From the NCBI GenBank assembly GCA_051294375.1, contig CM119266.1, positions 24,044,411 to 24,108,410 on the forward strand: a stretch of DNA of 64,000 nt, in the 5' to 3' direction. A model generated the notes under the pieces. That model was not told where the DNA came from and ran no database searches. It saw only the letters and a program-made list of their open reading frames with translations. The stretch is from Paraspadella gotoi. Lineage: Eukaryota; Chaetognatha. Shown piece after piece: positions 35,815-50,380 of the stretch. How positions within the stretch are numbered: position 1 is the first letter of the stretch; every line of letters starts with the position of its first letter. The translations under genes were made by a program, and so were the position numbers.

Positions 35815-36619
35815 AAGAAGAGAGAAGAAGAAGAGAGAGGAGATGAGAGAGAGAGAGAGAGCAGGCAGGACAAAAGTGGCGGCTGCGAAATGGCAGAATT
35901 TACGACTTTCGCGTTGTCCAAGCTTCTTACGGTTTAATATATTATTTTATTTAAAGGATATTTCTACCCTATCTCTCAAATTCGTATCCCACTTGAAAGC
36001 TAAAGTTAAAGAATCTCACGGCTTTGTTATGAAATATACGATACTAGCTATCCCGGCGTTTATGGAAAAAATTCATATTAATTATTTACCAAATAAAAAA
36101 ATAGATGATGCTAATTTCATTTTTAGAGACCTCAGTTGTTTTGTAAATTTTAAGCATTTTAGCATTATGTCTGCCCCATTGGTTTCATGCGTTGGAACCA
36201 ATTCGCGAATGCAATTCAAATTAGTCTTATCTGAGATAAAATTATTTATTTAAATGGTATTGTAATGAATAGAATTTATGAAGCTGCTCTGATGAACGTA
36301 CCCAGTCTGAGTAGGGCTACAAATTGGAAATAAAACGTAAAATTGTGAGACGAAATCAAGCCGAAAAGAGATTTTTCGCTAAAAAAAGTCCACATGTGTT
36401 TAGAGATAAGTGACTGTCAACGCCAACACGCCGGACTCATTTCGCCAGTCGGGAACAGTCAATAGTGCGGGGGAAAAAGACTTTGCGTGTAGTGAGGTCC
36501 TGCAATGTGCGCGAATGTATACTGCCGTGCGAAGGTGTCGAAAATACAATCCTGCGCGCACTTAGAGATGAGGGAGGTGGGTGAGAGAAAGAGAGAGAGA
36601 GAGAGTTAGAGACGGAGAA
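34855..36619. repeat. exactly repeated 1.77-kb block, copy 1
   Basis: I saw no difference between this block and 42947-44711 (constant offset 8092), although the DNA before it differs between units A and B by frequent indels. Both copies end at the same base beside a 25-N gap. The 217-codon frame inside (35600-36253) runs through GA repeats and is not considered a gene. Confidence 0.9.
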
Positions 36620-36734
36620 NNNNNNNNNNNNNNNNNNNNNNNNNAGGAAATCGGTTTCGATTCGCGACTGATTCATGGTGACAATATGTCACGGTTTTGA
36701 TTCCGACGCGAGAACCCGATCTCGTCTGGACTAT

Positions 36735-36765
36735 CACGTGACCCAGTGACCCGCTCCATCACGTG
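36735..36765. promoter_or_regulatory. E-box pair, unit B
   Basis: CACGTG at 36735-36740 and 36760-36765, both as TCACGTGA, followed at 36775 by the related TCACGCGA. They lie about 210-240 bases upstream of the ATG at 36975 and resemble the box cluster at 63004-63105. Confidence 0.45.
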
Positions 36766-36974
36766 ATTCGTTCGATCACGCGACCCGGCGAGACGTCGTG
36801 ATTCGGATTTCCGCGTCGGGGTCGGGGGCGGTCGGGCGCGCCGGTTCAGGGGTCGAGAAATATTTTTTTTTAAATGGCGACAAAATACTTATATATATTT
36901 TTGTTTTCTTAGTCTAATTAGTAATTTCGAAGAGTTTGTAACTTTATGGATTTAGGTTAGGTCAAATAATAAAT

Positions 36975-37200
36975 ATGCCACTCAACCCTTTCCGGACGAC
37001 GTGCCGAGGGACTCTCGGCCGGATTTCCTCTTCAAAGGCGCCGACGACTCAGACCGGAAGAGATCAAAGTCGCCGCCACCGATTGTGGGAGAACGTCCCG
37101 TTTTCACGGTTCAAAGGGAAAATCCGTGTCGGGCATGTCGGCCGTGTCGGGCAACGCGGTCGGGCGGTGGCATGAAAGGGATGGAGGAGGAATGGCGGAA
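36975..37200 (+). CDS. candidate exon downstream of the E-box pair
   Basis: A GC-rich segment, also present at 29086-29330, is open in several frames. From a CCGGAC near 36991 the plus strand reads DDVPRDSRPDFLFKGADDSD, then RKRSKSPPPIVGERPVF and TVQRENPCRACRPCRA. The minus strand also has a coding-like frame, with GGGDFDLFRSESSAPLKRK and a stop near 36986. The upstream E-boxes favour a plus-strand first exon starting at ATG 36975, but this ATG needs an indel to reach the best frame. The family is unknown. Confidence 0.25.
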
Positions 37201-37224
37201 AATGAAATGGTGTATAAGAGAACG

Positions 37225-37292
<68 letters not shown>

Positions 37293-37644
37293 GAGAGCAG
37301 ATGAGAGAGAGAGGAGGAGAGAGAGAGAGGCAAAAAAAAAGAGGGAGTTTCGGCGGCCAAAACACGAAATTCTCGGAGAGTTTTCCAAAAATTAAACAAC
37401 TTCAAGAATTTCTAAAACGGATCAAGAAAAAAAAAAATTGAGAACAGAGTGACTAAAGCTGAAACAAGATGAGTGAAAGATTTAAGGGGATCTGGAATTT
37501 TTAAGGGGTTAAGTCGAAACTCGTGGTAGAACAAGGAAAGAAAGAATTTTAATGTTGAATAAAGAGGAGAAAGAAAGAGAAAGATTTGATTGAGAGAAAG
37601 AAAAAGAGAATCAGGGAGAAAAAGAGAGAGAGAGAGAGAGAGAC

Positions 37645-37697
<53 letters not shown>

Positions 37698-37958
37698 CTT
37701 GAAAAGAGGACGCGATTTGCGTCAATAAATAATGGCGTCGCTCTTGCTCTCTCTCACTCTCACTCTCTCACTCCCTCACTCCCTCTCTCTTTGGCACGCG
37801 CTATTGACGGAAGCGCAAAGGGTAGCATGAGACGCATGAGGAAGAAATTTTAAAAATATTGTTTTTATATTTCGTGTTTAATGCAAGCGTTATAAATACA
37901 AAAAAGACCTCGTTGACAAGCGGTTACAACCGGGGGGACGAAAGGATAGATAGATTGT

Positions 37959-38082
<124 letters not shown>

Positions 38083-38414
38083 TCCTTTAAAATATTAAAT
38101 GGTTTTTCTCTCTCTCCATTCTTTTTTAACGAGACGAAGAAATATGTTAAGATTGAGAGTGAAAGCGGTTGTGGGGGGCGGACGAGAAATCGGTCAAACT
38201 TGGAATTTCACTCCGTGAGATTCAGTGTTTTCAGTGCATTTTAGAATGTGCTATGTTTATTCTGCCTGATTTATATTTTTTTAGAGATCGAGGCAGATTT
38301 ATCTAATAGATGTCGAGATAGTGAACGAAATAGCAAGGTAGTATTTGCATAAAGGTAATTTTGAATTTTTTGACAATTGCTACCAATTGATAAGATAAAT
38401 GAATAAAGTATTGT

Positions 38415-38828
38415 AAAAAAAGAAAGAAAGAAAGAAAGAAATAAAGAAAGACAGAAAGAAAGAAAGACAGAAAGAAAGAAAGAAAGAAAAAAAAAACAGA
38501 AAATAAGGGCATCTAAATTTTATCAACAAAAACACGAAGAGAATGTTGCATTTCTGCGACGACGCAACGAATATTCTAAACGGGAGCGAAAGAGGGAAAA
38601 CATTCCATTCAACTTTTTTTTCTATTCACGGCAAAAATCGGCGTTGAATGGGGAACAACTTTCTATTCAGCAAGAAATCTGTATTTTCGAACAATAAAAA
38701 AACTATGGCAGACTAGCGTAAGGATGCGATCAAAAATGTACCTCGTTGACAAGAGAAAAGAAAAAAAATATGTATTCGTGTGGTTTTGTGTTTTCGATAG
38801 ACGTACAATGGGAAGAGAGAGAGAGAGA
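38415..38828 (+). repeat. left arm of palindrome around a 25-N gap
   Basis: It starts in a GAAA tract and includes ATCTAAATTTTATCAACAAA, GAATGTTGCATTTCTGCG and ATGTATTCGTGTGGTTTTGT. It is the reverse complement of 38854-39377. The matching place in unit A has no inverted copy. Confidence 0.88.
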
Positions 38829-38853
38829 NNNNNNNNNNNNNNNNNNNNNNNNN

Positions 38854-39373
38854 GCTCCTCATACTCTCTCAGTCTCATCCTCTCGTCTCGTCTCATCAGC
38901 TCATCCTCTCTCTTCTCTGCTCTGCTCATCTAATCTCATCTCGCTCATCTCTCTCTTCCCCATTGCTACGTCCTATCGAAAACACAAAAGCCACCACGAA
39001 TGACATATTTTATTTTACTTTTGCCTTGTGTCAACGAGGCACATTTTGACTCGCAGTACCTTACCTAGTCTGCCATTAGTTTTTTTATTGTTTCGAAAAA
39101 TCACAGATTTCTTGCTGATAACTAGAAAGTTGTTTCCCCAATTCAACGCCCGATTTTTTGCCGTTGAATTAGAAAAAAAACAAGTTGAATGGAATGTTTT
39201 CCCTCTTTTCACTCCCGTTTAGAATATTCGTTAGCGAGTGCGTCGCAGAAATGCAACATTCCTCTGTCGTGTGTTTTTGTTGATAAATTTAGATGCCGGG
39301 CTTATCTTTCCTGTTTTTTTTCTTTCTTTCCTTTTCTGTCTTCTTTGTCTTTCCTTCTTTCTTTAGTTTTTCT

Positions 39374-39377
<4 letters not shown>
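38854..39377 (-). repeat. right arm of palindrome around a 25-N gap
   Basis: Inverted, noisier and longer copy of 38415-38828. The sequence then resumes collinearly with unit A at the GA tract (39378-39404) and the CTCTGAT-AGTTGACG block. Confidence 0.88.
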
Positions 39378-39407
<30 letters not shown>

Positions 39408-40376
39408 ACTAAGACCTCTGATTAGTTGACGCGGCGACTAAATTTTTACAATATTTTTTTCGTAGTAGCGCGGGAAAAACTCGACAACGGTTTAACTTCG
39501 ACCTCGATTGCTTTGTTGTGTTCGTTAAAACTACGACTATAATTAATTAAAAAAAAACATTTATTAGCCTTTTTTTAAGTACTGAAAAGTTTCGTATGTT
39601 CTAAATAAAGCTTATGATGTGAGTCGTTAGTTATTGTATACAAATAAGATTAAAAACTGGTTTTTGATAAGTTAGATTTAAAGGGCGTTTTAGGAATGGA
39701 CGACCGTTTTTAAAAAAAAGATAATTTACGAGTACTCGCGGAACAACTCTATAAGTCACTTTTCGGTCGGTCTGTTTGTCGGTCGGTATGTCTGTCTGTC
39801 GGTCTGTCCCACTTTTGTTAAAAATGCATATAATTTGCTTATAGTTGATTGCTCATTTGTTAAGACAGAAAAAACCTATAATCTAAGGGACTGTTAGCGC
39901 CGCCTTCAGTAACTCCAAAAACTATAAAGAATAAAAGACAGAATTTTGAAGGAGTGCAAGTCATAAATACACGCTCAAAACAATTTGTTTAGTCATGTCA
40001 TGGCATATCATGTGATCAAAAGAAAATACGCGTGAAAATAAAGTCACTGCGGCGCAACACATTGGAATTATCGTTCTTGTTTTAAAAACTTTTTGAAACT
40101 TTTTACCTTGAAGAGCTCGGTCTTTCTAAGTTTTCTGTTTTATCATTTCAATGTTTTCCCACCGGATCGCTTCTTGATAATTGAGTTAAAAACAAAAGAC
40201 AAATCAGCCGGCTGATAGTTCTTCATTATCCTACGTAAGTGATACTCTTTCCTTTTAATATTACCCACAATATATTTGGCCAAAAAGCCCTAAGTAAAAG
40301 TCGGTCGTTTCCCGCCATTCCCCAACGCGTACGAAATAAAAAGAACCTCATTGGCCACGGCGTCACTGACGACGAT

Positions 40377-40993
40377 TCAGCCGTTGACGTAGTTGTTGAT
40401 TTGTCCGTTGTCCGGCGACTTGAGGTTGACCTCGTGAAGGTTGAGCGCGCTCCCGGTCGTCATGGCGACGCCGCCGCCCAGCGGATTGTTGTTCTGGTGT
40501 CCCATGAGGGCAGCCGCCGCGGCTGCCGTCTGCAGTTTGTTATCCGCGTCGCCTCCGCCTCCGCCGACTCCGCCGCCGCCGCACATGGCTGCCGCCGCGG
40601 CCGCAGCCGCTGCCGCGGCCTCGTTTTTCTGTTGCTGCTGCAATTGATGCTCGAGCAGCGACGCCGGAGGATTCTTTGAGGCGGGCAGCGGAAGACCTCG
40701 GGCGAGCGACGCCGCGGACGATGACGACGCCGACGACGACGCCGCTTTATCCTCGCCGCCGCTAGCGCCGCCGTGGCTCTTGGCGCCGCCGTCGAGAAGG
40801 TCGCCGTTTTCGTCGAAGGAGTCCTTGTCGTCGTCGTCGTCCTCGTCGTCGTCGTCATCGCGGTTCTCGTTCTCGTCCCTCGACGGCGACGACGACGACT
40901 TGGACTTGGAATGCTTGGCCCGCGCCTCCGCGTTTAGTTCGGAGATCTTTTGTTTTTCTTTCTTCTCCTTCATCCGTCGATTCTGGAACCACA
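40377..40993 (-). CDS. Hox: Hox gene terminal exon (end of homeodomain and C-terminus)
   Basis: Encodes the end of helix 3 of a DNA-binding Hox homeodomain and the protein C-terminus. The acceptor (ccccttcag) is followed by TG, completing Val47, then WFQNRRMKEKKEK (positions 48-60) and QKISELNAEARA. The ISELN part matches the UbdA motif (IKELN) of Ubx, abd-A and the spiralian Lox2/Lox4 proteins. Then come a K/S-rich stretch, a D/E run, poly-Ala and poly-Gly runs, and a tail with NNNPLGGGVAMTTGSALNLH and INNYVNG before TGA (40377-40379). W48, F49, N51 and R53 are present; position 56 is Glu instead of the usual Leu or Trp. The exon is open throughout. The upstream homeodomain exon is clean only at 44840-44992. 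A YPWM exon was not found. Confidence 0.88.
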
Positions 40994-41892
40994 CTGAAGG
41001 GGAGAGATGAGGGGGGCGGCGCGGAGAAAGGGGCGTGGTTTACTGGACGATCAAATTTAAACAGAAAACCTTACATGATATTACGCCCTCGTTGACTGTC
41101 GATTCGTATTAGTTTGATGGTAATTTTGTAGGTCAAATATTAGTCATTACAGTATAAACGTTAGTTAATAAATATATACAGCGACTTAAAAACCTAAAAT
41201 ACATTTCTATGTCAGAAAGAGCAAGACCCTCTAAGTTTTTAATCAAAACTCTCTCCGACTTAAGTTTATTAACTCACCGAATACTTGGCTTCCCTATCAA
41301 TGAAGTGTATACTATTTTTTTTAAAACTTATCATTTGACTATCTTACTACTATCTAATCTTACTTTTCTTATCTCTCTATCTTACTTTTCTTGTCTCGTA
41401 TCTTTCTCATCTTGAGTCGACGGATTTCCTAATCCTTCTCTCTCCTCCTTTCAATCAATCAACGAAAAGCCCGATGTACCGAGACGGTTTGACGCCGCCA
41501 CGTCGCCGGGCCCGCGCCGGCGACGGCGCCACGACGCCGCCTCAACGCCGGCGTTCTATCGCCGCTAATTACGCGACTCGATGCGGCGCCGGTGAATTAT
41601 TGCTCTTCTGTGAAACGTGCGACGCTGCATCTTTGATGACACGGAACGCATTCTCGAGGAGGATGGGTTTCTCTCTCTCTCTCTCTCTCTCTCCTCTCTC
41701 TCTCATCTCTCTCTCTCCTCCTCGTCTCCTCTGTTTATTCTCTGCTCTCCTCTCTCTCTGCCTCTGCGCCCTTTCTTTCCCTTCCACAAACTAAAAACGG
41801 TCCGTAGCCTGAAACGTAGCCTTTTCTTTCGATACATGGTTTTTCATTTTAGGTAATTTTGATTCTACCAAGAATACCATCAACGCCTTTAC

Positions 41893-42057
41893 CTTTGATC
41901 TGCTCTCGTCGTAAGATGCAAGGGCGTGGGCGATCTCGATCCTCCTCCTCTCTCGTCAGGTTACTCGATTGAAGTGGATACTCTTTCTCCAGTTCCAGCG
42001 TCTGTAGCGGAGTGTAGGTCTGTCGCCCTTTTGTTAACGAGGGGAGCTTGCCTGGCC
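41893..42057 (-). pseudogene. Hox homeodomain exon, frame-broken copy in unit B
   Basis: Copy of 44840-44992 in the correct position upstream of the intact terminal exon. The donor is clear (AAAG|gtaaag). TLELEKEY is readable, but helices 1-3 are split over frames by several indels. It probably represents the same genomic exon as 44840-44992, read with errors. Confidence 0.8.
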
Positions 42058-42934
42058 TCGAAAGACGAAATAGGATAGGGGGAAAAATGGCCGCGAAAAA
42101 ATTATTTAAGATGGTAACTATTGAAATCGTTTTTTCGTCTACTAATTGCGACACTTCGTTTTCATTTCGACGTTGGTATCCCAATCTGTCACATTTGGAT
42201 AAGCAGATGGTGAACTGTTAAACCTTTAACAGTTTTTGTCTTGCACTTGAAGCCCCTTCAACACGTCCTCTTAAAACTTGACCCAATAATCGTCTATCAC
42301 CAAGCCCACCTTTCGTGACAATTCTCGACAAGAGCGGTCCGAGGAAACATGGGAGGCTATTCTCTCGAAATCTCGATCCTCGCTTGTGTTTTGTTAGCAG
42401 GGACACACATGTTATATAGCAAAACATTCCCTTCCCCTTCCGTTCCGCCGCCGGCGATTCCATAACTTTTTCTTAGAACGTCTGCTCTCTCTCTCTCTTC
42501 TCTCTCGTCTCTTCTCTTCTCTCTCTCCCTCCTCTCTCTCTACTCTTCTCTCTCTCTCTCGTCTCTCTTCTTTTTTTTTTTGCTTTTTGAAAAACCAAAC
42601 CTCATACTCTTTTCGCCCGCGCAGCGCTTGTTTCAAGCTTTTTTTTTTCACAACCATCTCAATCACCACAACGCCCGAAAATATTTATTTTGAATTTCAG
42701 CATCCCCCCGAACGCCTATTCCCTAACCGACCAGCGCGCGTTATAAATAAAACGCTTCGGGAAAAAGTGGAGAATTCAGCTTTCGCCCCTCTTTATATTC
42801 CCTACCCTTTCATAACTTTTCTTTTCCATGAATGCGCTTTATGGCAACCGTCTTTAAGCATAACACTTGTTCAGTCCATTGTTATGAGATAGAAATGGAG
42901 GAAAACATCAGATAGAGAAAGAGAGAGAGAGAGA

Positions 42935-42946
<12 letters not shown>

Positions 42947-42965
<19 letters not shown>

Positions 42966-43862
42966 GAGAGACGAGAGAGAGGAGAAGTAGAGAGAGAGGA
43001 GAGAGAATTGAAAGTCCAAGGTATAACTAGAAAGAGAGAATGAGAGAAAAGAAAGAAAAGGGAAATTAAATAACGAGTCGAGAATTTTTTTCTTTATCTT
43101 CTCTGATGTATTTTAATATCCCTTTCTTTCCTCCTCATGTTTATAATGATTTTCTTATGTCCTTAATTTTTTCCCCTTTTTCATTTTCTTTTTTTTCCAG
43201 TTTTTTTCCTTTTGTAGTTTGCAAACTGTTTTGAGCGGCCGTTCTCGGCGCGAGATTCAATGTCGTTCTTTCCTTGTCAGCGCTCGCCTTATTTACCTGC
43301 CCATTATTTTCCAGGGCCTCATATTTTACTTTTCCACCAGCCATATTGAATAGAATGCCTATCCCCCCGGCCAAACTAAATTGTCAACTATTATATTTCA
43401 TTCTAGGAAATATGGGTTTTTTCTTCTGTATTGTATTATGCTGATGAATGGCACTTAAGAATAAGTTCTATGTTTTACAATGCTAAATGGTTATTTCCTT
43501 CCAATCTTTCTTTCTTTCCTCCCTTTTTTTTTCCCCCTATACAGTTTTCCCCTTTCTTCCTTCCACAAAAGTCCGCATATACAAACACTGCGTGGTTTTT
43601 TTTCCATTAATTGATTTCACTTTAATTCCCTCCATTGTAGGTTAATAACCCTTTCCACCATCTCCATCACGCCTTTCTTCATCGCGTCTGAGTGACTTAT
43701 GTCTGTCGCCTTTCCCCAGCACACAATCCCGCGGAGCCGCAACCAATGATTAGTCCCGAGAATCTGGCCATTTTGCAGAGGGAGACTCGGTGGAAATTAA
43801 TGGTTTGGAGAGAGAGAGAGAGAGAGAGAGAAGAGACGAGAGATGGTAGAAGGCAGAGAAGA

Positions 43863-43906
<44 letters not shown>

Positions 43907-44711
43907 AAGAAGAGAGAAGAAGAAGAGAGAGGAGATGAGAGAGAGAGAGAGAGCAGGCAGGACAAAAGTGGCGGCTGCGAAATGGCAGAATTTACGACTT
44001 TCGCGTTGTCCAAGCTTCTTACGGTTTAATATATTATTTTATTTAAAGGATATTTCTACCCTATCTCTCAAATTCGTATCCCACTTGAAAGCTAAAGTTA
44101 AAGAATCTCACGGCTTTGTTATGAAATATACGATACTAGCTATCCCGGCGTTTATGGAAAAAATTCATATTAATTATTTACCAAATAAAAAAATAGATGA
44201 TGCTAATTTCATTTTTAGAGACCTCAGTTGTTTTGTAAATTTTAAGCATTTTAGCATTATGTCTGCCCCATTGGTTTCATGCGTTGGAACCAATTCGCGA
44301 ATGCAATTCAAATTAGTCTTATCTGAGATAAAATTATTTATTTAAATGGTATTGTAATGAATAGAATTTATGAAGCTGCTCTGATGAACGTACCCAGTCT
44401 GAGTAGGGCTACAAATTGGAAATAAAACGTAAAATTGTGAGACGAAATCAAGCCGAAAAGAGATTTTTCGCTAAAAAAAGTCCACATGTGTTTAGAGATA
44501 AGTGACTGTCAACGCCAACACGCCGGACTCATTTCGCCAGTCGGGAACAGTCAATAGTGCGGGGGAAAAAGACTTTGCGTGTAGTGAGGTCCTGCAATGT
44601 GCGCGAATGTATACTGCCGTGCGAAGGTGTCGAAAATACAATCCTGCGCGCACTTAGAGATGAGGGAGGTGGGTGAGAGAAAGAGAGAGAGAGAGAGTTA
44701 GAGACGGAGAA
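42947..44711. repeat. exactly repeated 1.77-kb block, copy 2
   Basis: Copy of 34855-36619 at offset 8092, ending at the 25-N gap 44712-44736. The same stretch in unit C (about 45845-47390) differs from both by many indels. Confidence 0.9.
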
Positions 44712-44736
44712 NNNNNNNNNNNNNNNNNNNNNNNNN

Positions 44737-47394
<2,658 letters not shown>

Positions 47395-48619
47395 ACCAAA
47401 TGGAAAAGAAAAATTGAAAGAGAGAGGAAGAGAGACAGGGAGAGAGAATGTTGAGAAGCATTGTGGAACGTGACGAGAGAGAGAGAGAGACGAGAGAGAG
47501 CAGGAAGAGAGAGTCTAGAGGAGACGAGGAGAGAGGAGAGAGAGAGAGACGAGAGGGAAAAAAAAGAACGACCTCGGCAAAAGAGGTTTACAACGGCACT
47601 CGAGTATTATTTTACGATCCGAGGAATGGAGGCTTTTGATAGCGAAAACAGATGATGACGACGGACGANNNNNNNNNNNNNNNNNNNNNNNNNNNNNNNN
47701 NNNNNNNNNNNNACCGACCGACCGACCGACTTCCTTTTCAAAACGTCGACGCGTCCCGCGCAATTTACGACGATAATCACCGGAAGAGATCTTCAGGCGA
47801 GAATGTGTTTGCTTATTGTCGACGACGTCAATGTGAAAATGTTTTATACTTTATTAGTTTTTATCTATATTTATTTTATTTTAATAATAACGCTGTACAA
47901 CGTTTAGTTTTGAAATCAGCTTTACCAACGTTGATATTCGTGAAAGTTGGTCGATGATATGGGTCGATTATGTTGACCGTTACGCTTAAAACGAATACAT
48001 GGGCGCTAACTAAAAAATATCACGAAAACAACAGTGCCTGTGACGAAGAGAATGATGATTATGACGACGACGACGCCGACGACGACGGAGGGGATAACGA
48101 CGATCGCCTTCGGTCTTTAAAACAATTAAGCCAAACAAAAGAAACTAACTTCAGAAGCGCGAAGAGAGTCAACTGATTGGGGGAGAGAGAATTGAGCCTA
48201 AAAATAGAAACAGAAGGGGGGAAAAAAGATAAATGGAGGCAGAGGATGGGGTGCGAGGTAGAAGATGGGAAAAGGAGGCAGGATAAGGAAAGAAAGGGAG
48301 ATAAGAAAGAAAAAGATACGGAGGGAAGGGAGTCAGAAGAAGGAAAGCAAGGAAGAAAAAGAAAGGAATGAAACTGAGGTCGAAGAAAAGGAGCGACTTA
48401 GGAAAAAAAAGGTAAAAAATGGAGGCAGAAGAAAAAGAGAAAGAGAAAGAAAAGGTAGCAACGAAATAAGAAAGGAAGAAAATATAACTTAGTTGGAAAG
48501 CGATAAGAAATAAGAAAGGAAGGGAAGCGCTGTAGAAAAAGAAAAGGAATACAAAGAAAACTTGAGTCGAAAGAGGGAGACGGAGAGAGAGAAAAAAGGA
48601 GCCTTGGAAATTCCTTCAC
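47395..48619. other. region without a recognised gene
   Basis: GA-rich DNA to about 47570, a 44-N gap flanked on the right by (ACCG)n, then purine-rich DNA from about 48180 that opens KE/RE-rich frames. A plus-strand frame from 47970 (MLTVTLKTNTWALTKK, then an acidic D/E run encoded by GAC repeats) ends at 48176; it might be coding but cannot be supported further. Confidence 0.35.
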
Positions 48620-48761
48620 GCCCCCGGTTTTTTATTGCGTCGAAAAGTCTTTCGAGTGTTTTGTTGTCAACATTTTGTCGTTTAACGATTCTTTCCTCTT
48701 CGGCTGTTGTTTGGCAGTCGTCGCTCTCGTCGTCGTTGTCGTCTTGGTCGTCGTCCGACAT
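48620..48761 (-). CDS. candidate exon with acidic N-terminus
   Basis: On the minus strand the ATG at 48759-48761 starts MSDDDQDDNDDESDDCQTTA, then EEERIVKRQNVDNKTLER and LFDAIKNRG, up to a possible donor (GGGC|gtgaag at 48619). The second half has amphipathic, protein-like character. It lies 3.6 kb upstream of the intact Hox homeodomain exon on the same strand, but nothing in it resembles a Hox N-terminus and no YPWM follows. It may be a separate gene. Confidence 0.3.
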
Positions 48762-49235
48762 TTCCGCGCTCTCTCTCGCTCTTTCCGTCTCTCTCTCTAT
48801 CCCCCCATCTCTCTCTTGTTTTGTCCCTTTTGTTTTTTTCGCCAGTTTGGAATTTGGAATTTTTCCACTGTTTACGCCCGTTCCGATGCCGCTCGTATTT
48901 TTTGGGTCGGGCGTCTCTCTCCCTCTCTCTCTCGTTTTCTCTTCCTTATTTGTTTCTCTCTTCTCCTTTCCTTTCTTCCTCCTTCCTTCCTTCCTTCCTT
49001 CGTGCAACTCAAGTTCCCTTTCTCTCAGCTTTTCCTTACGATACAAACCGATACAGTTCAGTCCAATAACTATCCGTTTTCTCGATGACCTTATTTCCTT
49101 ATTTTTTGAACCCAATGACTTTTTTCGCTTCCTCATTCACCGAATTTTCTTTGTGTCTCCTCACTCTTTTGCCCATTGTTCGATTCACTAGACCTCTACA
49201 TCCGTATGACCACATAACTAAGTATTTCAAGTCTA

Positions 49236-49268
49236 TATACGTCATTATACGTCATTATACGTCATAAT
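49236..49268 (+). repeat. 10-13 bp repeat with CRE-like TACGTCA
   Basis: Three tandem copies of ATATACGTCATT-like sequence. TACGTCA is the core of CREB/ATF sites. The repeat is tiny and AT-rich, so function is only a possibility. Confidence 0.5.
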
Positions 49269-50338
49269 ATGATATACGTAGATAACAAAATATGCAAAAG
49301 TTTAAGCTCTCTCTCTNNNNNNNNNNNNNNNNNNNNNNNNNNNNNNNNNNNNNNNNNNNNNNNNNNNNNNNNNNNNNNNNNNNNNNNNNNNNNNNNNNNN
49401 NNNNNNNNNNNNNNNNNNNNNNNNNNNNNNNNNNNNNNNNNNNNNNNNNNNNNNNNNNNNNNNNNNNNNNNNNNNNNNNNNNNNNNNNNNNNNNNNNNNN
49501 NAAAAAAAAAATCTCCCTTTTACGATTTAATGCCGCCTTTAATGGGATCCGTTACGAGCGCAATTTCAAAAGGGTTTCCGCGGACGCCGCTCCCGTCGCA
49601 GCAGCAGCTGCTTTCGACGACGATGACGACGACGTCGACGACGACGTCGATTTGCCTTGAAAATTTCAATAATTTTTTTTCTTGTTTTTTTTTCTCCGAA
49701 AGTCGAGTCATTTTTTATGAGGTTCGATATCGTCGCTTCAACGAAGCCATAACCGCCTCCCATGCGTGCATTGATGGCGCGCTTGGTTTTCTTGCTCCAC
49801 TGCTTGCTTGAAAACCAAACAGGATTGCTTCTCGCTATATATTGCCGTTCCGCTCTCGCTCTCGCTCATTTCTAAATATTTGTGTATATCTTGAAAGAGT
49901 TGTTCTTCTATACCATTCTATAAACAACGACTAAAATATGTCTGTTATTTTTCGTATTTACTTACTCTCCCTTTCTTTTGTTATCATTCCTATTCTCGCT
50001 TTAACTGTATTAGTCACACTCCTTTCGTCGTCGTATTATTTCTTTATCTACGCCCTTTATTTCTTTCCCGATATCCATTGCTTCTCCNNNNNNNNNNNNN
50101 NNNNNNNNNNNNNNNNNNNNNNNNNNNNNNNNNNNNNNNNNNNNNNNNNNNNNNNNNNNNNNNNNNNNNNNNNNNNNNNNNNNNNNNNNNNNNTTGAGAG
50201 GCAATTCCTCCTCTTCCTCCTTTTCACCTTTCCTCCTTTTTTCCATTTCCTCTCTCGCTCTCTCTCGCTCTGCCTCTCTCTCTCTTTCTGGCTGTGTGTC
50301 TCTCGTTTTCTTCTTCGCCAGATGGTGACAGTCTCCTG

Positions 50339-50380
<42 letters not shown>

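Larger units (their letters stand above)
28737..36619. repeat. repeat unit A (noisy copy of the Hox locus)
   Basis: It is collinear with 36645-44711, and its last part also with 44737-47394. Shared landmarks in order: E-box pair, GA tracts, GAAA tract, Hox terminal exon, Hox homeodomain exon, TC tracts, and a block ending GTTAGAGACGGAGAA. Unit A differs from the others by many single-base indels, which break both Hox exons. It ends exactly at the 25-N gap 36620-36644. I infer an uncorrected long-read version of the locus, not a second locus. Confidence 0.85.

Noticed and set aside
35600-36253. 217-codon open frame, also at 43692-44345
   Set aside because: It runs through GA repeats (poly-RE) and AT-rich DNA, has no recognisable domain, and is broken in unit C.
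40239-40679. 146-codon plus-strand frame opposite the intact Hox terminal exon
   Set aside because: Shadow of GC-rich Hox coding sequence; the minus strand carries the homeodomain and fits the splice sites.
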